From an uncultured Desulfatiglans sp. (lineage in GTDB: Bacteria > Desulfobacterota > DSM-4660 > Desulfatiglandales > Desulfatiglandaceae): a stretch of 39,488 nt of DNA. Positions within the stretch are counted from its first letter, which is position 1, and every line of letters starts with the position of its first letter. The DNA is taken from assembly GCA_900498135.1 (NCBI GenBank), contig LR026961.1:1879629-1919116 (forward strand), read 5' to 3'. Of this stretch, positions 15,807 to 26,186 are shown in pieces. The translations under genes and the position numbers were made by a program. Under the pieces are notes generated by a model. That model did not search any database, was not told the origin of the DNA, and saw only the letters and a program-made list of their open reading frames with translations.

Positions 15807-16052
15807 CTAATCCTCGGAGGACGCGACCGACTCATCGGCATGCAATTGATCGATGAATTGATCGACATCATCCGTGTAGCCGGCAAGTTCCAAGGCTCCC
15901 ATATCACCCTCCACGCCGGCACCGTCCAAACTCGCCCCCAGGCGTGAATTGCTTCCAGACCAGCCGCAAAAATCGCAATCCCAATTGTTTTTGGGCAGCA
16001 AGTGGCCGCATTCCGGACACCACTCTTCGTATCGTGATATTCTACGTGCCAT
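15807..16052 (-). CDS. Small zinc-ribbon protein
   Basis: An 81-residue protein with an N-terminal zinc ribbon made of CPECG and CDFCG (CxxC-x12-CxxC) and an acidic tail (DDVDQFIDQLHADESVASSE). AGGAAGGGG lies just before the ATG, which fixes the start; longer frames running back into groEL have no support. It lies 75 bp behind groEL on the same strand and converges with the nuclease gene, with only 7 bp between the stops. Function unknown; the acidic tail suggests a protein-interaction role. Confidence 0.75.
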   Translation of the reverse strand: MARRISRYEEWCPECGHLLPKNNWDCDFCGWSGSNSRLGASLDGAGVEGDMGALELAGYTDDVDQFIDQLHADESVASSED

Positions 16053-16070
16053 TTACCCCTTCCTGATAGT

Positions 16071-16105
16071 CCGCCTGGAGCGGACCTTGGGCCCGTTCCA
16101 GGCGG
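16071..16105. repeat. Stem-loop between groEL and the zinc-ribbon gene
   Basis: ccgcctgga (16071-16079) and tccaggcgg (16097-16105) form a perfect 9-bp stem with a 17-nt loop. No T-tract follows on the minus strand. It could stabilise the groESL transcript 3' end or attenuate read-through into the zinc-ribbon gene. Confidence 0.5.
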
Positions 16106-16127
16106 GGTATCGTCTTTTTGCCAACAA

Positions 16128-18072
<1,945 letters not shown>

Positions 18073-18141
18073 TTCCATTCCTCCAATTGTGTTTTTGATA
18101 AGTGTGTTGAGATGTAAAACATTCACTTGCAGATAATCCGA

Positions 18142-18168
18142 GAAGGCCGCTTCGGTTCAGCGGCCTTC
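18142..18168. terminator. Stem-loop between hsp20 and groES (terminator-like)
   Basis: gaaggccgc and gcggccttc form a perfect 9-bp GC-rich stem with a 9-nt loop, 17 bp past the end of the second hsp20 gene. No run of T follows on either strand, so it may be an RNA-stabilising or partial-termination hairpin that separates hsp20 and groESL expression. Confidence 0.45.
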
Positions 18169-18184
18169 CGAACGTACGGCACCA

Positions 18185-18604
18185 TCATCCGGCGGTAATG
18201 GGAATTTTCCGCGGAATGGCGCTTTCAACTTTGGGCAACGTGAGCCTCAGCACACCATCGCTCAACTGAGCATCGATACGATCCTGGTCGATGGTCTCGG
18301 ATATGCTGAACTGCCGGTAAAAGCGGCCCACTTCGTACTCGATGAGGATATCCTTTTCGTCAGGACCCTCCCACGGCGCGACATCGCCGGCCAGGGTCAA
18401 CACACCGTTGCACAGATCCACTTTCAGGTCCCGGCTTTGAACGCCGGGCATGTCCGCCAGCAGCGTGATGTCGCGGTCCGACTCCAGGATGTCCACATCC
18501 GGCGTGAAGACCAGACCATTCTTTGTCTGCTCCGCCTTTGAAACGATTTCCTGTTTGCCTTTCGGCACCAACGCCTTGGTTTCTGGCTCGGTCATGGCAT
18601 TCAC
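18185..18604 (-). CDS. Hsp20 / alpha-crystallin small heat-shock protein (copy B)
   Basis: A 139-residue ATP-independent holdase. The alpha-crystallin domain runs from TPDVDILESDRDITLLADMP through RDLKVDLCNGVLTLAGDV to LSDGVLRLTLPKVE, followed by the oligomerisation motif IPRKIPI (an I/V-x-I/V type). The N-terminal arm is short and charged. A purine-rich GAAAGGGGGTG precedes the start; the ATG at 18595 is an alternative. It lies 10 bp after copy A, so both are co-transcribed. The two copies share the fold but are clearly diverged, which suggests hetero-oligomers or separate roles. Confidence 0.95.
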   Translation of the reverse strand: MNAMTEPETKALVPKGKQEIVSKAEQTKNGLVFTPDVDILESDRDITLLADMPGVQSRDLKVDLCNGVLTLAGDVAPWEGPDEKDILIEYEVGRFYRQFSISETIDQDRIDAQLSDGVLRLTLPKVESAIPRKIPITAG

Positions 18605-18614
18605 CCCCTTTCTA

Positions 18615-19094
18615 TTATGATTGAGAAGACATTACTGAAATCTGCTTAGCTTTGGACGCCTCGGTTTTGGGCAGCCGCAGGGTCAGCACGCCGTGTTCCA
18701 GTTTGGCGTCAACCCCGTCTGGATCGATCTCCCCGGATAGCGCAACGGCCCGTGAAAACCGGCCGCCCTCACGCTCCCGCCGGTGGTAGCTCGCATTTTC
18801 CTTTTCCTGGATAACACGGCGTTCCCCGGAAATGGAGACGCTTTTGGCCGTGGCTTGGATGTCCAGATCTTCGGACTTCACACCGGGGATCTCCGCCCGA
18901 AGAATGTAGCTTTCCCGGTCTTCGGTTAGATTGACCAGCGGGAATACCCCCATGGTCCTTCCTGCTTTCCAGGTGGACGGCATCCATTCATCAAACAAAC
19001 GGTCCATCCTCCGCCGCAGTCGTTCAAATTCGGCAAAGGGCTTTGCGACGTCAAAGTCCCATGCCGGGGTATCAAAAAATCTTCTTGTCAGCAT
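18615..19094 (-). CDS. Hsp20 / alpha-crystallin small heat-shock protein (copy A)
   Basis: A 159-residue class-A-like sHSP. The N-terminal arm has FAEFERLRRRMDRLFDEWMP. The crystallin domain contains VNLTEDRESYILRAEIPGVK, SEDLDIQATAKSVSISGERR, the FSRAVALSGEIDPDGVDAKL segment and EHGVLTLRLPKTEASKAKQI. The start is the ATG at 19094, with GGAGG eight bases upstream; the frame can be extended to a GTG at 19103 inside that site. It lies 69 bp after manC. Confidence 0.95.
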   Translation of the reverse strand: MLTRRFFDTPAWDFDVAKPFAEFERLRRRMDRLFDEWMPSTWKAGRTMGVFPLVNLTEDRESYILRAEIPGVKSEDLDIQATAKSVSISGERRVIQEKENASYHRREREGGRFSRAVALSGEIDPDGVDAKLEHGVLTLRLPKTEASKAKQISVMSSQS

Positions 19095-19159
19095 GGCACT
19101 CACCTCCTAATAAACATTGATGGTTTACACAGAAAAAAACTGTCGAACGCATGCGTCCG

Positions 19160-19184
19160 GGAATCAGGGCGGACTCCTGATTCC
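19160..19184. repeat. Stem-loop over the manC stop codon
   Basis: ggaatcagg (19160-19168) and cctgattcc (19176-19184) form a perfect 9-bp stem with a 7-nt loop that includes the manC stop. On the minus strand a run of seven T lies about 25 nt further on (near 19131-19137). It may reduce read-through from the sugar genes into hsp20, or mark an mRNA processing site. Confidence 0.45.
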
Positions 19185-20282
19185 AGAAACCGTCATCGCT
19201 TCCGGTTGCGCGATCATGGATTCGACAATATGTTTGACATCTTCCAAGCGATCCTTGTGAGCGACCAGGGTTTTTTCACCCGCGCGGACCACCACCACGT
19301 CGCTGACACCCACCATGGCCAATGTTTCCTGGGGTTGATCGCAAAAGACCAAATTGCCCTGGGCGTCCAGCGCGTGGACCCTGCCTTTGATAAAATTGCC
19401 GTTGGCGTCGTGAGCCAGAAAATCCTGGATCGCCAGCCATCCGCCCACATCCTTCCATGAAAATTCTCCGGCCACGCAACGCACATCCCGGGCTTTTTCC
19501 ATCACCGCATAATCGATGGAAATCCGCGCAAGGGCCGCGAACCGTTCTTGCAACTCATCTTCCCATTGGTTTGTACCCATCTTCTCCACGGCCTTGGTCA
19601 AATGCTCCACGTGCTTTGGAAGATGGAGGGCCAGCTCGCCGAAAATAGCGTCCACGGTCCACACGAACATGCCCGAGTTCCACAAATACCGCCCGGATTC
19701 CAGATATTGCCCGGCGACTTCGGCGCTCGGTTTTTCTTTGAAGGAGACAACCTGAAAATGCTCCACGTCTTGATCCATGGCGGTTTTTTGGCCGACCTCC
19801 AGGTAGCCGTAGCCGGTGGCCGGATGGGTCGGTTTGATTCCGAAGGTGTATAGCGCGCCGGTCTCACGGGCTTCTTTTACTGCCGAAGCCAGGGTCTGCT
19901 GAAAATTTTCAACCGGGTCGATCAAATGGTCGGCCGTCAAGATGACGATCACCGGATTGCCGAAGCGTTTCATGGCGACCAGCGTGCCGAGACACACCGC
20001 TGCGGCGGTGTCCTTGCGCTCGGGTTCACCGATGATATTATGGTCCGGTACGTTAGGAAGTTGCTCTCGGACCAGCGGCGTGAACTGCCGGTTGGTCAGT
20101 ACAATCACGCGTTCATCCGGCACGATGCCAGCAACCCGGTCATAGCTTTTTTGCAGCAGGCTGCGGTCATCAAAAAGTTGGATGAACTGTTTGGGCCGTT
20201 CATGGGTACTGAGCGGCCAAAACCGCGTGCCCACGCCGCCGGCCATGATAATGGCAACCAGGTTCTTGTCGATGCTTTCCAT
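19164..20282 (-). CDS. manC: Mannose-1-phosphate guanylyltransferase (GDP-mannose pyrophosphorylase)
   Basis: The 372-residue enzyme makes GDP-mannose from mannose-1-P and GTP. The nucleotidyltransferase signature IIMAGGVGTRFWPLSTHERP is at the N-terminus, with TADHLIDPVENF, VSFKEKPSAEVAGQYLESG and LWNSGMFVWTVDAIF following. The C-terminal part is the left-handed beta-helix-like region (ALDAQGNLVFCDQPQETLAM). It lacks the C-terminal phosphomannose-isomerase cupin found in about 470-residue AlgA/ManC proteins. A cupin of that kind is instead fused to the glycosyltransferase at 21231-22583 in the same operon. AGATGAGGTG precedes the ATG, and the gene starts 14 bp after the upstream GH130 gene. 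Confidence 0.93.
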   Translation of the reverse strand: MESIDKNLVAIIMAGGVGTRFWPLSTHERPKQFIQLFDDRSLLQKSYDRVAGIVPDERVIVLTNRQFTPLVREQLPNVPDHNIIGEPERKDTAAAVCLGTLVAMKRFGNPVIVILTADHLIDPVENFQQTLASAVKEARETGALYTFGIKPTHPATGYGYLEVGQKTAMDQDVEHFQVVSFKEKPSAEVAGQYLESGRYLWNSGMFVWTVDAIFGELALHLPKHVEHLTKAVEKMGTNQWEDELQERFAALARISIDYAVMEKARDVRCVAGEFSWKDVGGWLAIQDFLAHDANGNFIKGRVHALDAQGNLVFCDQPQETLAMVGVSDVVVVRAGEKTLVAHKDRLEDVKHIVESMIAQPEAMTVSGIRSPP

Positions 20283-20296
20283 TTCAACACCTCATC

Positions 20297-21244
20297 TCAT
20301 TCAAGCGCGGGACGGGGATTTGAGAGACACAAATCCACCAAATCGGCAATCATTGCCGTGCCGACACACATCACCGAGTCCGCGCCGCCCCAATAGATCT
20401 TTACCGTACCGTCGTCCTCGGCCACTGCGCCGCAGCAGAAAACCACGTTGTGCACGTACCCGCTGATCTCCCATAGGTCCTCGGGTTGAAGTATCCAATC
20501 GTCGGCCACGCCCAAGACCCTTGACGGATCGGCAAGGTCATGCAGGGCCACGCCGAGCCGGTAGACGGCACCGTCCATGGTTTTGAACACGCCGTGAAAG
20601 ATGTTCAGCCATCCTTTTTCGGTTTTGATGGGCGTGGCCCCCGGTCCGACCTTCATTTCATCCCAATGGTAGGCCATGGGCTTGATGACGACCTTGGCAT
20701 CCCCCCAATGCACCAGGTCCGGCGAATAGGAAATCCAGATGGACCACGGTGAGATTTCCGAATGGGGCCGGTCCAACCGGGCATAGCGGCCGCCGATTTT
20801 TTCTGGGAAGATGACCACGTTGCGATAATCCGCCTGGGTGATCAGGGAGATCCGTTCCAGGCGCTCGAAATCCGTGGTTCTGGCCAGGGCCACCCGTACA
20901 CCGTGCTGGGAATAGGCTGAGTAAGTGATCAGATAGCCGTCCTCCATGGGGCAAATGCGCGGATCTTCCACACCAAAGGCCTCGTAGCCGGCGAACGGCT
21001 GGGCCTTGGCCGGGGTGATAAACGGCTCGGGCCTGACCGCGAACCGCACGCCGTCACTGCTTTCCGCCAGACCGATGATCGACCGGCCATTTCTCAGGTG
21101 GGACCTGAACAGCATGACATATTTACCGTTGTGCTTGACCACTCCGGCGTTGTGCACCGTTTCCACCGGGTACGGCACATCATGCTTGGTCAGTATGGGA
21201 TTTTTCTCGTAACGCCGAACGATCGGTTCCTTAGACTCTGCCAT
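20297..21244 (-). CDS. GH130-family beta-mannoside phosphorylase-like protein (copy B)
   Basis: A 315-residue five-bladed beta-propeller protein of the GH130 family. Typical strings are RYEKNPILTKHDVPYPVETV, VMLFRSHLRNGRSIIGLAES, FGVEDPRICPMEDGYLITYS (the EDPR motif with the catalytic Asp), RLDRPHSEISPWSIWISYSP and GPGATPIKTEKGWLNIFHGV. GH130 enzymes reversibly phosphorolyse beta-mannosides to mannose-1-phosphate. There is no signal peptide, so it should be cytoplasmic. The start at 21244 has GGAGG upstream and overlaps the end of the GT-cupin gene by 14 bp. The linkage cannot be read from the sequence. Confidence 0.9.
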   Translation of the reverse strand: MAESKEPIVRRYEKNPILTKHDVPYPVETVHNAGVVKHNGKYVMLFRSHLRNGRSIIGLAESSDGVRFAVRPEPFITPAKAQPFAGYEAFGVEDPRICPMEDGYLITYSAYSQHGVRVALARTTDFERLERISLITQADYRNVVIFPEKIGGRYARLDRPHSEISPWSIWISYSPDLVHWGDAKVVIKPMAYHWDEMKVGPGATPIKTEKGWLNIFHGVFKTMDGAVYRLGVALHDLADPSRVLGVADDWILQPEDLWEISGYVHNVVFCCGAVAEDDGTVKIYWGGADSVMCVGTAMIADLVDLCLSNPRPALE

Positions 21245-22583
21245 AGTCGTCCTCCGCTCTTTCGATATCATCCTCTCCGAAATAGTCGCCGGTCTGCACC
21301 TCGATGAACACCAGGTTGTCCGGTCCGGGATTGCGGATGCGGTGCCAGGTCCCCACCGGCAGATCGATGGCCTGGCCGGACACCCGCTCGATATCTTCGC
21401 TGTTTCGGGTCACCACTGCGGTGCCGCTGAGCACGTACCAGTGTTCGGAGCGCCAGAAATGGCGCTGGTAGCTCAGTCGCTGCCCGGGGTAGACGGTGAT
21501 CCGCTTGACCTTGTGATCCCGCTTGTCCGCCAACACCTCGTAAAATCCCCAGGGCCGATGGTCTTCGCGCCGGGTCTTACCGATAATGGATTCATAAACA
21601 CGGAGGTAATCGTCCACCATGCGCTCCACGCTGAAGCGCGTCTCAACCCACTGGCGGCACTTATGGCGGTCAAGGTCCCTGACATTGGGCAATGACTGAA
21701 CCATCCCGTCGATATCGGCGGTCAAAAAACCGGTCTCCCCGTGGGCGATGATTTCCGGCATGCTTCCCCTGGAAAGGGCCACCACCGGGGTGCCGCAGGC
21801 CATGGATTCCACCACGGAAAGGCCGAACGGCTCGTCGAAACCGATGGGGTGCAACAGGGCGTATGCGCCGCCCAGCAGTTCGTCGCGTTTTTCCGGTCCG
21901 GCGCTGCCCACATAGACGATGCGGTCGCCATCCAAGTGGGGCGCAACCTTTGTGTCGAAATAAGCCTGGTCCTGGATGATGCCCGCCATGATGAGCTTCA
22001 TGCCGGTTCGACGGGCCACCTCGATGCACTCGGCGGTGCCTTTCTCCGGATGGATGCGGCCGAAAAAGAGCAGATATGTTCCTTGATCGGGCCTGAAGGT
22101 GAACCGGCCAAGGTCGATGCCGTGATGGATGACGGCGGCATAGTCCAGCTCCGGCGACTTGTCGGCCTCGCTGATGGCCACATAAAAGCATTTGCCGTTG
22201 TACTTCTTGTACACCGGCAGGATCTTGGGCGACGAGAAGCCGTGGATGGTGGTCACCACCGGCGTCGCGGCCATGCCGGAATAGGTCAGCGGCAGATAGT
22301 CGAAGTGGTTGTGAATCAGGTCAAAGGCATCACCTTGCTCGAACAGCTCGGAAATATGCAGACACTCCCAAACCTTGGGCAGCATTTCGGTGTCTTCTTC
22401 ATATCCCTTGGCACAGACGCTCTTCAGCCGGCCCCGGGTTTCCGAATCGCCGGTGGCGAACAGGGCCACATCGATCCCGCGCGCCACAAGACCCTCGGTC
22501 AGCAGGGAAACCACGTTTTCCCAGGGACCGTAGTGTCTGGGCGGGGTGCGCCAGGCGATGGGTGACAGCATGGCGATCTTCAT
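21231..22583 (-). CDS. GT4 glycosyltransferase fused to a mannose-6-phosphate isomerase-type cupin
   Basis: A 450-residue fusion. Residues 1 to about 345 are a GT-B, family 4 transferase: MKIAMLSPIAWRTPPRHYGP, DLIHNHFDYLPLTYSG, LLFFGRIHPEKGTAECIEVA and the donor-binding E-x7-E in FDEPFGLSVVESMACGTPVV. Residues from about 355 form a cupin of the type II PMI class (HRPWGFYEVLADKRDHKVKR, GQRLSYQRHFWRSEHWYVLS, IDLPVGTWHRIRNPGPDNLV), the domain normally at the C-terminus of ManC/AlgA. The gene starts 2 nt after the GH130 copy A stop, preceded by GGGG. The cupin may be a fructose-6-P/mannose-6-P isomerase feeding the pathway, or only a sugar sensor. The domain calls are firm; the substrate is inferred. 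Confidence 0.88.
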   Translation of the reverse strand: MKIAMLSPIAWRTPPRHYGPWENVVSLLTEGLVARGIDVALFATGDSETRGRLKSVCAKGYEEDTEMLPKVWECLHISELFEQGDAFDLIHNHFDYLPLTYSGMAATPVVTTIHGFSSPKILPVYKKYNGKCFYVAISEADKSPELDYAAVIHHGIDLGRFTFRPDQGTYLLFFGRIHPEKGTAECIEVARRTGMKLIMAGIIQDQAYFDTKVAPHLDGDRIVYVGSAGPEKRDELLGGAYALLHPIGFDEPFGLSVVESMACGTPVVALSRGSMPEIIAHGETGFLTADIDGMVQSLPNVRDLDRHKCRQWVETRFSVERMVDDYLRVYESIIGKTRREDHRPWGFYEVLADKRDHKVKRITVYPGQRLSYQRHFWRSEHWYVLSGTAVVTRNSEDIERVSGQAIDLPVGTWHRIRNPGPDNLVFIEVQTGDYFGEDDIERAEDDYGRV

Positions 22584-22585
22584 GG

Positions 22586-23554
22586 CTACCCCCACATTCG
22601 TCGGTCCTGCTGGTTGTGCTTTTCGAGCCAATCCAGCAACTCCGACACCCGCGCCGTGGCCAGGGCGATGCATTTGTCCGCGCCGCCGTAATACATCCGG
22701 ATATCGTCTCCCTCGGCCAACCAACCGCAGGGGAACACCACCTTGTCCACGTCGCCGACGGTCTCATAGATCTCTTCCGGAGCGAAAACCCATTCGTCCG
22801 CCCTGGCCAACAGCCGGGTCGGGTCCTCCAAGTCCAACAGCGCCAGTCCCAACCGATAAATGCACCCGGAGGCCGTGTTGCGGACGCCGTGGTAAAGGAT
22901 CAGCCACCCTTTTTCGGTTCGCAGCGGCGGCGGCGAAAGACCGACCTTGTTGGCGTCCCACCAGCCGCCCTTGCGGGCCGGCAAAAGTATCTGGTGGTCG
23001 CCCCAATGCTTCAGGTCCGGGCTGAAGGAGATCCAGATATGCGCGCCGACACCGGCGAATCCCGGAACCGGCCGGTGAAGCATGGCCCAGCGCCCGTTGA
23101 ACCGCACCGGGAACAGGGCCGCGTCCTTGTCTTCCGGCGGCATGACGACGCCCTTGCGCTCGAAAGTTTTAAAATCCCTCGTCGTGGCCATGGATACCAG
23201 CGGACCGCCCCGGGAATAAGCCGTGTACACCACGGCCCACAGATCCAGCTCGTCGATTCGGGTGATCCTGGGGTCCTCGATGCCCCAGATCTCTTCGGGA
23301 TGGTTTTCCGGATCGGCCGGCAAGGTGGGCCGTTCATCGATCCGCCAGTCGGTCACACCGTCCCGGCTGCACGCCGCCGTAAGGTGCGATAACCCACGGC
23401 GGTCTTCCACGCGCATGAGCAGCAAGGTGTCGTCGCCGCATCGCGTGGCTGCTGCGTTGAACACTGCGTTGGCCTGGTAGGGAAGGTCCCTTGCCTGGAT
23501 GATGGGGTTGGCGCTGTGCCGTGTAAAAAGCTCCTTGAATCTAGCATCGGTCAT
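22586..23554 (-). CDS. GH130-family beta-mannoside phosphorylase-like protein (copy A)
   Basis: A 322-residue GH130 protein, a clear paralogue of copy B but diverged. It has FTRHSANPIIQARDLPYQAN, LLLMRVEDRRGLSHLTAACS, IWGIEDPRITRIDELDLWAV (EDPR motif), VYTAYSRGGPLVSMATTRDF, AMLHRPVPGFAGVGAHIWIS and LRTEKGWLILYHGVRNTA. There is no signal peptide. GAGGA lies 7 nt before the ATG. Having two paralogues in one operon suggests different chain lengths or linkages, for example one acting on disaccharide and one on longer mannosides, or use in the synthetic direction. It lies between phosphomannomutase and the GT-cupin gene. Confidence 0.9.
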   Translation of the reverse strand: MTDARFKELFTRHSANPIIQARDLPYQANAVFNAAATRCGDDTLLLMRVEDRRGLSHLTAACSRDGVTDWRIDERPTLPADPENHPEEIWGIEDPRITRIDELDLWAVVYTAYSRGGPLVSMATTRDFKTFERKGVVMPPEDKDAALFPVRFNGRWAMLHRPVPGFAGVGAHIWISFSPDLKHWGDHQILLPARKGGWWDANKVGLSPPPLRTEKGWLILYHGVRNTASGCIYRLGLALLDLEDPTRLLARADEWVFAPEEIYETVGDVDKVVFPCGWLAEGDDIRMYYGGADKCIALATARVSELLDWLEKHNQQDRRMWG

Positions 23555-23582
23555 TGTCTATTCCTCATTTTTCCAATCGTCT

Positions 23583-24938
23583 CTATTGCAACCCGGACTT
23601 CGCTTCATCGATCTGCGCCTCCACCAGGTCTCTAATCTCCTGCAATCGCGACTCCGACCCGGCTTCAAATCGAAGAACGATAACGGGACTTGTGTTGGAC
23701 GCCCGGACAAGCCCCCACCCGTCTTCGAAAACCACTCGCACACCATCGATATCGATTGTCCGATAGTTGGCGGAAAGCGCCTGTTTTACCTTCTCCACGA
23801 GCTCGAACTTTTTATCATCCGGGCAATCAACGCGGATCTCGGGGGTATTGCAGGTTTTGGGCAGATCCGAAAGATAAGCGGACAGGGGTTTGTTGTCCTT
23901 GGACAAAATCTCCATGAGGCGGCAAGCCGCGTAGATGGCGTCGTCGAATCCGAAATACCGGTGCTTAAAAAAGAAGTGCCCGCTCATCTCCCCGGCAAGA
24001 AGCGCATTTTCATCTTTTAACTTCTTCTTGATGAGAGAATGCCCCGTCTTCCACATGATGGGTACGCCGCCGTTGCGTTCGATCTCGTCGTACATGACTT
24101 GGGAGCATTTCACTTCCCCGATGAACTTTCCGCCAGGATTTTCCTTGAGGATCTCACGGGCGAAAAGGACCATCAGCATGTCGCCATAGATGATTCGCCC
24201 GCTTTCATCCACCACGCCAAGCCGGTCGGCATCGCCGTCAAAGGCGATACCCAATTCCAAACCTTGGTCAACCACGGTTCTGGATAACGTTTCCAAATTC
24301 CTTGGCACCGTGGGATCGGGCTCGTGATTGGGAAAGGTTCCATCCGGCTCCATGAACAGTTCGAAAAGCTTGCAATTCAGCCGTTTCAACACAGGGCCGG
24401 CCGCCAAACCGCCGGTTCCGTTGCCGGCGTCCACGGCCACCCGCATGGGGCGCGCCAATCGAATGTTGTCGGCCAGGTAGTCGCAATAAACGGGCAATAT
24501 ACTGAATTCGTCCAGCGATCCTTCGCCTGAGGCATATTCTCCGGATTCGATGATCTTTTTAAGTTTCTGAATTTCGCCTCCGAAGAGGGTGTCGGTTCCT
24601 AAACAGATCTTGAATCCGTTGTATTCCGGCGGATTGTGACTGGCGGTAACCATGACGCCGCCGTCAGCTCCCAGGTGCCGATTGGCAAAATAAAGAAGCG
24701 GCGTGGGACAAAGTCCCACATCGATCACATCCACACCTCCCCTGGTTATGCCCTTGATCAGGGCATCTCGAATCGCCTGTGAACTCATTCGACAGTCACG
24801 GCCAACCACACAACGTCTGCCGCCGTGCTCCGCGACATAGGTTGCATAGCCGCGGCCGATTTTTTCCGCGTCATCCACATTGAAATCCTTGTCCACGACG
24901 CCGCGGATGTCATATTCTCTAAAAATCATAGGATTCAT
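23583..24938 (-). CDS. manB: Phosphomannomutase / phosphoglucomutase
   Basis: A 451-residue alpha-D-phosphohexomutase, AlgC/ManB type, interconverting mannose-6-P and mannose-1-P (often also glucose phosphates). All four signatures are present: the phosphoserine loop GGVMVTASHNPPEYNGFKIC, the metal loop AFDGDADRLGVVDE, the sugar loop LLAGEMSGHFFFKHRYFGFD and the phosphate-binding loop LVRASNTSPVIVLRFEA. It starts FREYDIRGVVDKDF, as is usual. GGAAG precedes the ATG at 24938. It supplies mannose-1-P for ManC and can also channel mannose-1-P released by the GH130 enzymes into central metabolism. Confidence 0.95.
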   Translation of the reverse strand: MNPMIFREYDIRGVVDKDFNVDDAEKIGRGYATYVAEHGGRRCVVGRDCRMSSQAIRDALIKGITRGGVDVIDVGLCPTPLLYFANRHLGADGGVMVTASHNPPEYNGFKICLGTDTLFGGEIQKLKKIIESGEYASGEGSLDEFSILPVYCDYLADNIRLARPMRVAVDAGNGTGGLAAGPVLKRLNCKLFELFMEPDGTFPNHEPDPTVPRNLETLSRTVVDQGLELGIAFDGDADRLGVVDESGRIIYGDMLMVLFAREILKENPGGKFIGEVKCSQVMYDEIERNGGVPIMWKTGHSLIKKKLKDENALLAGEMSGHFFFKHRYFGFDDAIYAACRLMEILSKDNKPLSAYLSDLPKTCNTPEIRVDCPDDKKFELVEKVKQALSANYRTIDIDGVRVVFEDGWGLVRASNTSPVIVLRFEAGSESRLQEIRDLVEAQIDEAKSGLQ

Positions 24939-24959
24939 GTTTTCTTCCTTTTCTCCGAT

Positions 24960-26186
24960 TTAAAACTCCAAATCCAAAACAGCAGGCTGGCCGGTCCGGG
25001 CCGCCTTGCGCGCCAGCTTGTAGGCCTCGTTGTACTGCCGGGCCACCACTTCCCAGCAGACCACATGGTCGAGGTAGCGTTTCAGGTTTTCTCCCAATTC
25101 CAGGCGCAGTCCCTCATCCGTTGCCAGCTTGACCACCTTCCGGCGCAGCATCTCCTTGGTGGTGAAGAGCAAGCCGCCCTCGCTTTCCAGGGTCTGGGCG
25201 GTCAGCCCTTCCATCGGCGCAGTGGTGATGTAGGGCTTGTTCAAGGCGATGATGCGCGCCAGGGTGCCGGACTGGGTCTCGTCCGTCGAGGGCAGCACAA
25301 TAAAATCGCAGATGGCCATCATCTTGTAATAGTCGTCGCCGCGAGGGACGAACTCGTGGTAATGGGCCAGCCCCTTGCCGGCCAGCACCTTGACATCGGA
25401 TTTCCAATCCTCGTAATCCTGGCGATGATTGGGGTCGCGCATGGCACCGGCGGCCAGCAAGTCCCACTGCTGCCCGGTGTGTGATTTGATTTCGTCGTGG
25501 ATCTCCTCCCACACGGAAAGCAAAATGTCCCAACGCTTGTTGGACTGAATCCAGCCGATCATGCCCACCACGTGGTCGGCCAGTCCGATATTGTCCAGGC
25601 CGAATTCCCTGCGCAGCGCGGGTATCTCGTGCACGCCCCAGCGCTTGTCCGACCTCGCTCCATGCGGCACCACCATGATATTGCGCGGCGTCGGCCACTC
25701 CCGGCCGTGGAAGGTCCAATCCAGCCGCCATTTCTGGTAATGACACTTGAACAGCACCAGGTGGCTGCGCTGGGTCAGTTTATAGATGAAATCCGCCTCG
25801 GCATCCCTCAGCCGCCCATGAACGGTATGGGGTTCCACCACGTTGGGGATATTGCCGATGGCTTCCAACAGATCGAGAAAGCCGTCGTTGTCGTCACCCA
25901 CCCCTCGTGGGCCTTGATATTCGTAGAGGCCGTATTCGTGTTCAAAATGCACCACGTAAGGGTCCAGCTTCTCAATTTTTTTGGCCACCGGACGCCACCA
26001 GTCGCGCCGGGTCATGTCGATGATGGGAAACACGCCGTCGCCTTGGCCGTCGGTGTGGCTGATCACCAGCACCTCTCGATCCGGGTTGGCCTTTTGAATG
26101 AACTCCCTGGCTTCCTCGCAAAAGGTGGCGATGCCGCATAAACGCGGGGGATAGGAACTGACCATTACAATGGGCTTATTGGACAT
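24960..26186 (-). CDS. GT4-like glycosyltransferase of the 'CGIATF' group
   Basis: A 408-residue GT-B protein. It begins PIVMVSSYPPRLCGIATFCE and has VVHFEHEYGLYEYQG, NVVEPHTVHGRLRDAEADFI, HVVGMIGWIQSNKRWDILLS and FIVLPSTDETQSGTLARIIA. The usual E-x7-E donor motif of GT4 is not complete, as the second Glu is Arg (ETQSGTLAR). The gene immediately downstream of relA-like, 26176-28509, encodes a paralogue with the same CGIATF start and SGTLA motif. Its start overlaps the end of that gene by 11 bp. No signal peptide or membrane segment is seen. It probably transfers mannose, inferred from the GDP-mannose genes around it. Confidence 0.85.
   Translation of the reverse strand: MSNKPIVMVSSYPPRLCGIATFCEEAREFIQKANPDREVLVISHTDGQGDGVFPIIDMTRRDWWRPVAKKIEKLDPYVVHFEHEYGLYEYQGPRGVGDDNDGFLDLLEAIGNIPNVVEPHTVHGRLRDAEADFIYKLTQRSHLVLFKCHYQKWRLDWTFHGREWPTPRNIMVVPHGARSDKRWGVHEIPALRREFGLDNIGLADHVVGMIGWIQSNKRWDILLSVWEEIHDEIKSHTGQQWDLLAAGAMRDPNHRQDYEDWKSDVKVLAGKGLAHYHEFVPRGDDYYKMMAICDFIVLPSTDETQSGTLARIIALNKPYITTAPMEGLTAQTLESEGGLLFTTKEMLRRKVVKLATDEGLRLELGENLKRYLDHVVCWEVVARQYNEAYKLARKAARTGQPAVLDLEF

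Noticed and set aside
18073-18184. Search for a CIRCE/HrcA operator upstream of groES
   Set aside because: No TTAGCACTC...GAGTGCTAA-like repeat is present; only a GC-rich hairpin behind hsp20 is seen. Heat control may be by an alternative sigma factor, but no clear promoter was found.
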